Positions 42,362 through 44,565 of a DNA stretch of 44,565 nucleotides are shown in pieces; position 1 is the first letter of the stretch, and every line of letters starts with the position of its first letter. The stretch lies in the NCBI GenBank assembly GCA_904420095.1, contig CAJFUB010000012.1, forward strand, positions 1 to 44,565, read 5' to 3'. The stretch is from an uncultured Clostridia bacterium (GTDB lineage: Bacteria; Bacillota; Clostridia; UBA1212; UBA1255). The notes under the pieces are model-generated. The model made no database searches. It saw nothing but the letters and a program-made list of their open reading frames with translations, and was not told the DNA's origin. The position numbers were made by a program, and so were the translations under genes.

Positions 42362-43093
42362 TTACGTCGTTAAAATTCGAAAAACGCCAAATCCGGCAGA
42401 GCAGCGGCTTCCGATGCCGTTATCGTATAATTCCTGCAGCAAACGCGGTTCTCCGCATAATACGGCAGAGCCCAGACTGCATTCCAGCTGCTCCGTGTAA
42501 AATCTTGCAACCGTTTTTCCCATTTGATGCGGATAAATCCGAAACCCTTCCAGCATGCCGTCCGTGATCCAGTCCTTTTCCGTCAGCTGATAAGAAACGA
42601 CTCTTCGTACCTGTTCGTAAAAATCCGGTTCTTCAACGGAAAAATAGCGGTCTTTTCGGTCGACGTGTTCCCGGACGCATAGAGGAGACATAAAATCCAC
42701 AAGAATTTTATCGTTTTGTACCGGAGGCTGAGAAGCCGGCCGTACAGAGGCCACCCGTCCGGAAACGCCTTTCATAAAAAGCTGCTGTTTTCCTTTTAAA
42801 CGGCGGAATGCATTATATAAAAGAATATAATAGGTAGGATTCCCTGTCGTGAGCGTAGCGACAATTCCGTTTTTTCCCAAATCGAAATACTCTCCCCGGC
42901 AGGCGGATCCCTGCGGAAGTCCGACGGCAAAAGCGTATTCCTTACGCTGCGGACGTCCTTCCGGAAAAAAATCCTGAAAATAGATCCCGTTCATATATGT
43001 GCTCAACGCATTCTTCATTAAATGCAGAAACGCCCTCCGGTAATCGGCAGGAAACCGCTTCTCCGAGAGCTCGATTGTAATTTTGATACGCAT
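42362..43093 (-). CDS. cas6: CRISPR-associated endoribonuclease Cas6
   Basis: A 243-residue ferredoxin-fold RNase that would cut CRISPR precursor RNA within repeats. The N-terminus MRIKITIELSEKRFPADYRR and the KEYAFAVGLPQG strand are typical. The C-terminal glycine-rich loop GIGSRCSAGFGVFRI is the Cas6 hallmark. The ATG at 43093 gives normal Cas6 length; the frame is open further upstream but that part is not Cas6-like. GGAAGG lies 12 bases before this start, rather far. A promoter near 43300 implies a leader of about 200 bases. No CRISPR array, cas7, cas5, cas3, cas1 or cas2 is present in the window. Confidence 0.82.
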   Translation of the reverse strand: MRIKITIELSEKRFPADYRRAFLHLMKNALSTYMNGIYFQDFFPEGRPQRKEYAFAVGLPQGSACRGEYFDLGKNGIVATLTTGNPTYYILLYNAFRRLKGKQQLFMKGVSGRVASVRPASQPPVQNDKILVDFMSPLCVREHVDRKDRYFSVEEPDFYEQVRRVVSYQLTEKDWITDGMLEGFRIYPHQMGKTVARFYTEQLECSLGSAVLCGEPRLLQELYDNGIGSRCSAGFGVFRILTT

Positions 43094-43273
43094 AACACGC
43101 AACATCCTTCCCTGTGATAATGCGCCCATTCTGCTGAGCCGGCACAAACGGGCTTTTCTATGCAAATGAATGTCAGCTGAACAGAGTATAAATGCAGGCG
43201 CAGCGCACGAGATTTTATTTTCAATCAGATATATTTCCTGTTCACAGAATTCGTTCCGGAACATAAAATACGA

Positions 43274-43289
43274 TTCATTTCGCAATGAA
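43274..43289. promoter_or_regulatory. Inverted repeat at the cas6 transcription start
   Basis: TTCATT-TCGC-AATGAA is a perfect 6-bp inverted repeat, just downstream of the cas6 -10. It could be an operator or a 5' hairpin. Confidence 0.4.
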
Positions 43290-43292
43290 CGT

Positions 43293-43321
43293 ATTTTAGC
43301 ATATTTTACAAATTTTGTCAT
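43293..43321 (-). promoter_or_regulatory. Promoter of cas6
   Basis: Minus strand: ATGACA (43321-43316), 17-base spacer ending in TGC, TAAAAT (43298-43293); an extended -10 promoter. Confidence 0.58.
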
Positions 43322-43332
43322 TCTTTTATAAA
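43305..43332 (+). promoter_or_regulatory. Divergent plus-strand promoter overlapping the cas6 promoter
   Basis: TTTACA (43305-43310), 16-base spacer, TATAAA (43327-43332). Its -35 lies inside the cas6 promoter, so the two polymerases would exclude each other. Confidence 0.45.
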
Positions 43333-43338
43333 TTATTT

Positions 43339-43563
43339 TTTTCGGATCCCCCTTCGCACTTTTACGAGCGTTGTTTTGTCGTATCCGGAAACGGGAAAAT
43401 ACAGAAGAAGCCGCAGAAAAGGCAGAAAAAAACCGGCGCTGGACGAAAACTGATGCCAGATAGAGTAGCAATTTGTAAACAACATTGAAATACAACTTAT
43501 GGGCCTTGCAAAAGCGAAAAGGCAGCGTAGAAGGCAGAAATGCTTTTTACGCTGTCTTTCTCT
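43339..43563 (+). ncRNA. Candidate non-coding RNA, about 225 bases, divergent from cas6
   Basis: A plus-strand promoter at 43305-43332 and a strong terminator at 43521-43563 define a transcript of about 225 bases. It has no open frame with start codon and ribosome binding site. A CGGAT/ATCCG pairing near the 5' end adds structure. The evidence is only promoter plus terminator; no known RNA family is recognised. Confidence 0.4.
43521..43563 (+). terminator. Rho-independent terminator, 16-bp stem with GAAA loop
   Basis: Arms 43521-43536 and 43541-43556 pair over 16 positions, closed by a GAAA tetraloop and followed by TTTCTCT. Three pairs are G-U when read on the plus strand but C-A mismatches on the minus strand, so it is meant for plus-strand RNA. 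Confidence 0.72.
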
Positions 43564-43714
43564 ATGCCGAAAATAAAATCGCACATTCGTCTATCTTAAA
43601 GTTCATTGCTAGAATATAAACGAAGATGGATATTGGGAATAAGGAAATCCTATACGCATAAATAAATGGCGGCAGAAATAATCCATGATACCATCAATTT
43701 ACTCATCCTCATCA

Positions 43715-43876
43715 TCAGACCAACGGTGAAATAAAATGCAAATCAGCTGTTGCCATATCCATCGCCATATTATCTCCCATACGAATTAGCAAATCACCGT
43801 CTGTTTCAATTGCTATATTATCGGAAATAGTATGTGCAAAATCTCCGTCATCATAATCAAAAAAATTTCTACTTAT
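43715..43876 (-). pseudogene. Decayed small A+T-rich gene
   Basis: A coding-like frame of 53 residues begins SRNFFDYDDGDFAHTISDN and continues DGDLLIRMGDNMAMDMATAD. There is no ATG, GTG or TTG at its start: AAAGGAG lies nine bases before an ATA codon (43876-43874). A shift of one base near the 3' end would replace the present ending with a more natural one, FHRWSDDEDE and stop. Both faults point to a gene that lost its start and frame. It lies just behind the unknown gene at the right edge, in the same base composition. Function is unknown. Confidence 0.45.
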
Positions 43877-43902
43877 AGATATAAACTCCTTTCTCCTTGT
43901 TT

Positions 43903-44565
43903 TCAGGCATATAATTTATTGAATTCCAGCAATTGATTAATTAAAGATTCTATTTCATCATCTTTTACTTTTACATCGACAAAAACAACAATATCATAGT
44001 AATCTTCATTTTTTAAATCTTTTAATCCGCCAAGTTCATTACAAATATAACAATCCTCAAAAACAATCTTGCTGGCTATTCTTCTATTATAGGCAATTCC
44101 AAATTTTAATATATCTATTGCTCTGTGTTTATATTTATCCAAATGTTTCAAAGAATATCTTAAACAGTTGTTGATTATAGGATTAATAGAGCGATATGTA
44201 ATAGAATCAACTTGTTTCTTCCTTCTACCAATACTTCCCAACCTGAGCTCATAAGATTTTATTTCAAATATTGAATGAAACAAATCATCATTGTCTAGTA
44301 TTATTTCTAAATATTCACTTTGACAAAAAATACAATTTTCTGTAGCATAGTGACCATTTGTAAAAAACATGTTGTAGGAGTCATAAATATCATTGAACAG
44401 TTCTACATCATTTATGCTTGCAACAAGACGAGCAAACTCAATACAGTTTTCAAAATGAATCCATGTTATACCTTTATTTTTCCTAAATTCAAATTGATTG
44501 TGATACCATTTCAATTTTATTCCATATTCATCGTGAAGATATCTAACACCATTTACCGAATGATA
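43903..44565 (-). CDS. Unknown protein, C-terminal part (cut by window edge)
   Basis: The frame is open from the window edge to the stop at 43903, giving 220 residues. The sequence is rich in Asn, Ile, Tyr and Lys (FENCIEFARLVASINDVELF, then DILKFGIAYNRRIASKIVFED) and ends DDEIESLINQLLEFNKLYA. An ENCIFCQ and a YICNE segment contain cysteines, but not in a clear metal motif. The A+T-rich codon use differs sharply from all genes to the left, which suggests acquired DNA. I do not recognise the family; no start lies in the window. Confidence 0.7.
   Translation of the reverse strand, partial: YHSVNGVRYLHDEYGIKLKWYHNQFEFRKNKGITWIHFENCIEFARLVASINDVELFNDIYDSYNMFFTNGHYATENCIFCQSEYLEIILDNDDLFHSIFEIKSYELRLGSIGRRKKQVDSITYRSINPIINNCLRYSLKHLDKYKHRAIDILKFGIAYNRRIASKIVFEDCYICNELGGLKDLKNEDYYDIVVFVDVKVKDDEIESLINQLLEFNKLYA

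Larger units (their letters stand above)
43094..43714. other. Intergenic region with divergent promoters and a candidate RNA
   Basis: About 620 bases without a supported protein gene. It holds the cas6 promoter, a small inverted repeat, a plus-strand promoter and a long terminator hairpin. I searched by eye for CRISPR-type direct repeats and found none. Confidence 0.6.

Noticed and set aside
43094..43495. N-terminal extension of the cas6 frame
   Set aside because: The frame is open but the extra 134 residues are not Cas6-like, and the promoter lies inside this stretch.
43333..43584. An 83-residue minus-strand frame upstream of cas6
   Set aside because: It runs through the terminator hairpin, has low-complexity basic and aromatic composition and no supported start.
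43500..43900. Possible CRISPR array near cas6
   Set aside because: No regularly spaced direct repeats could be found by eye; the repeated-looking parts are arms of one hairpin.

Overview
The window reads as chromosome of an anaerobic, probably gut-type member of the Clostridia (Firmicutes). Supporting signs are strong purine-rich ribosome binding sites, a Clostridia-type 57-residue ribosomal protein S21, SigA-type promoters, a PerR/Fur-like regulator next to luxS, a dockerin-bearing secreted protein and a type I-B-like Cas6. Most of the window has moderate, roughly even base composition. The last kilobase on the right is clearly A+T-rich and looks acquired. The species cannot be named from the sequence.

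Layout. 1-2.1 kb: edge of an unknown gene, an ECF-type sigma factor and a secreted endonuclease/exonuclease/phosphatase-family lipoprotein. 2.2-6.8 kb: a minus-strand operon (zinc dehydrogenase, rhamnulokinase-like kinase, GmhA-like isomerase, short RNase E/G) behind a promoter covered by a perfect inverted repeat. 6.8-9.2 kb: a DacA-like protein that has lost its catalytic serine and KTG motif, then two tandem family-4-type uracil-DNA glycosylases, the second without Fe-S cysteines. 9.2-17 kb: a complete ornithine/arginine operon argG-argH-argC-argJ-argB-argD-argF; ArgJ recycles acetyl groups, so no separate ArgA or ArgE is needed. 17.1-19.4 kb: rpsU with a structured leader, a small unknown ORF, a flavin/ferredoxin fusion and an NTF2-like protein. 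19.8-24.3 kb: uxaC, a cysteine-desulfurase-like enzyme, a sugar isomerase/epimerase-like TIM barrel, a PerR/Fur regulator and luxS.

24.5-31.4 kb is the most unusual stretch. It has a membrane-anchored unknown protein, a frameshifted small amidase-like gene, a TPP riboswitch with no thiamine gene behind it, a GNAT acetyltransferase, and two large paralogous secreted proteins sharing an NlpC/P60-like Cys-His core. One paralog ends in a dockerin and the other in a transmembrane anchor. 31.5-38 kb: an intact D-Ala-D-Ala carboxypeptidase, a DUF1624 membrane acyltransferase-like protein, an MFS transporter, a DUF5131 radical-SAM-like protein, a GH127-like glycosidase and a GH25 muramidase. 38-42 kb: proB-proA, a rhomboid-like membrane protein without catalytic residues, and a CDP-alcohol phosphatidyltransferase with an ACP-like N-terminal domain lacking the attachment serine. 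42-43.1 kb: cas6 plus a 95-residue protein resembling only the C-terminal (Cas11-like) part of Cas8b, with no other cas gene and no CRISPR array visible. 43.3-43.6 kb: a candidate plus-strand RNA divergent from cas6. 43.6-44.6 kb: an A+T-rich accessory fragment with a decayed small gene and a truncated unknown gene.

Several genes fit together functionally: arginine and proline synthesis from glutamate; cell-wall work (two DacA-type proteins, the GH25 muramidase, the NlpC/P60-like pair, the amidase remnant); and carbohydrate use (uxaC, rhamnulokinase-like kinase, dehydrogenase, GH127, sugar epimerase). All family calls were made by reading motifs; no database search was run.
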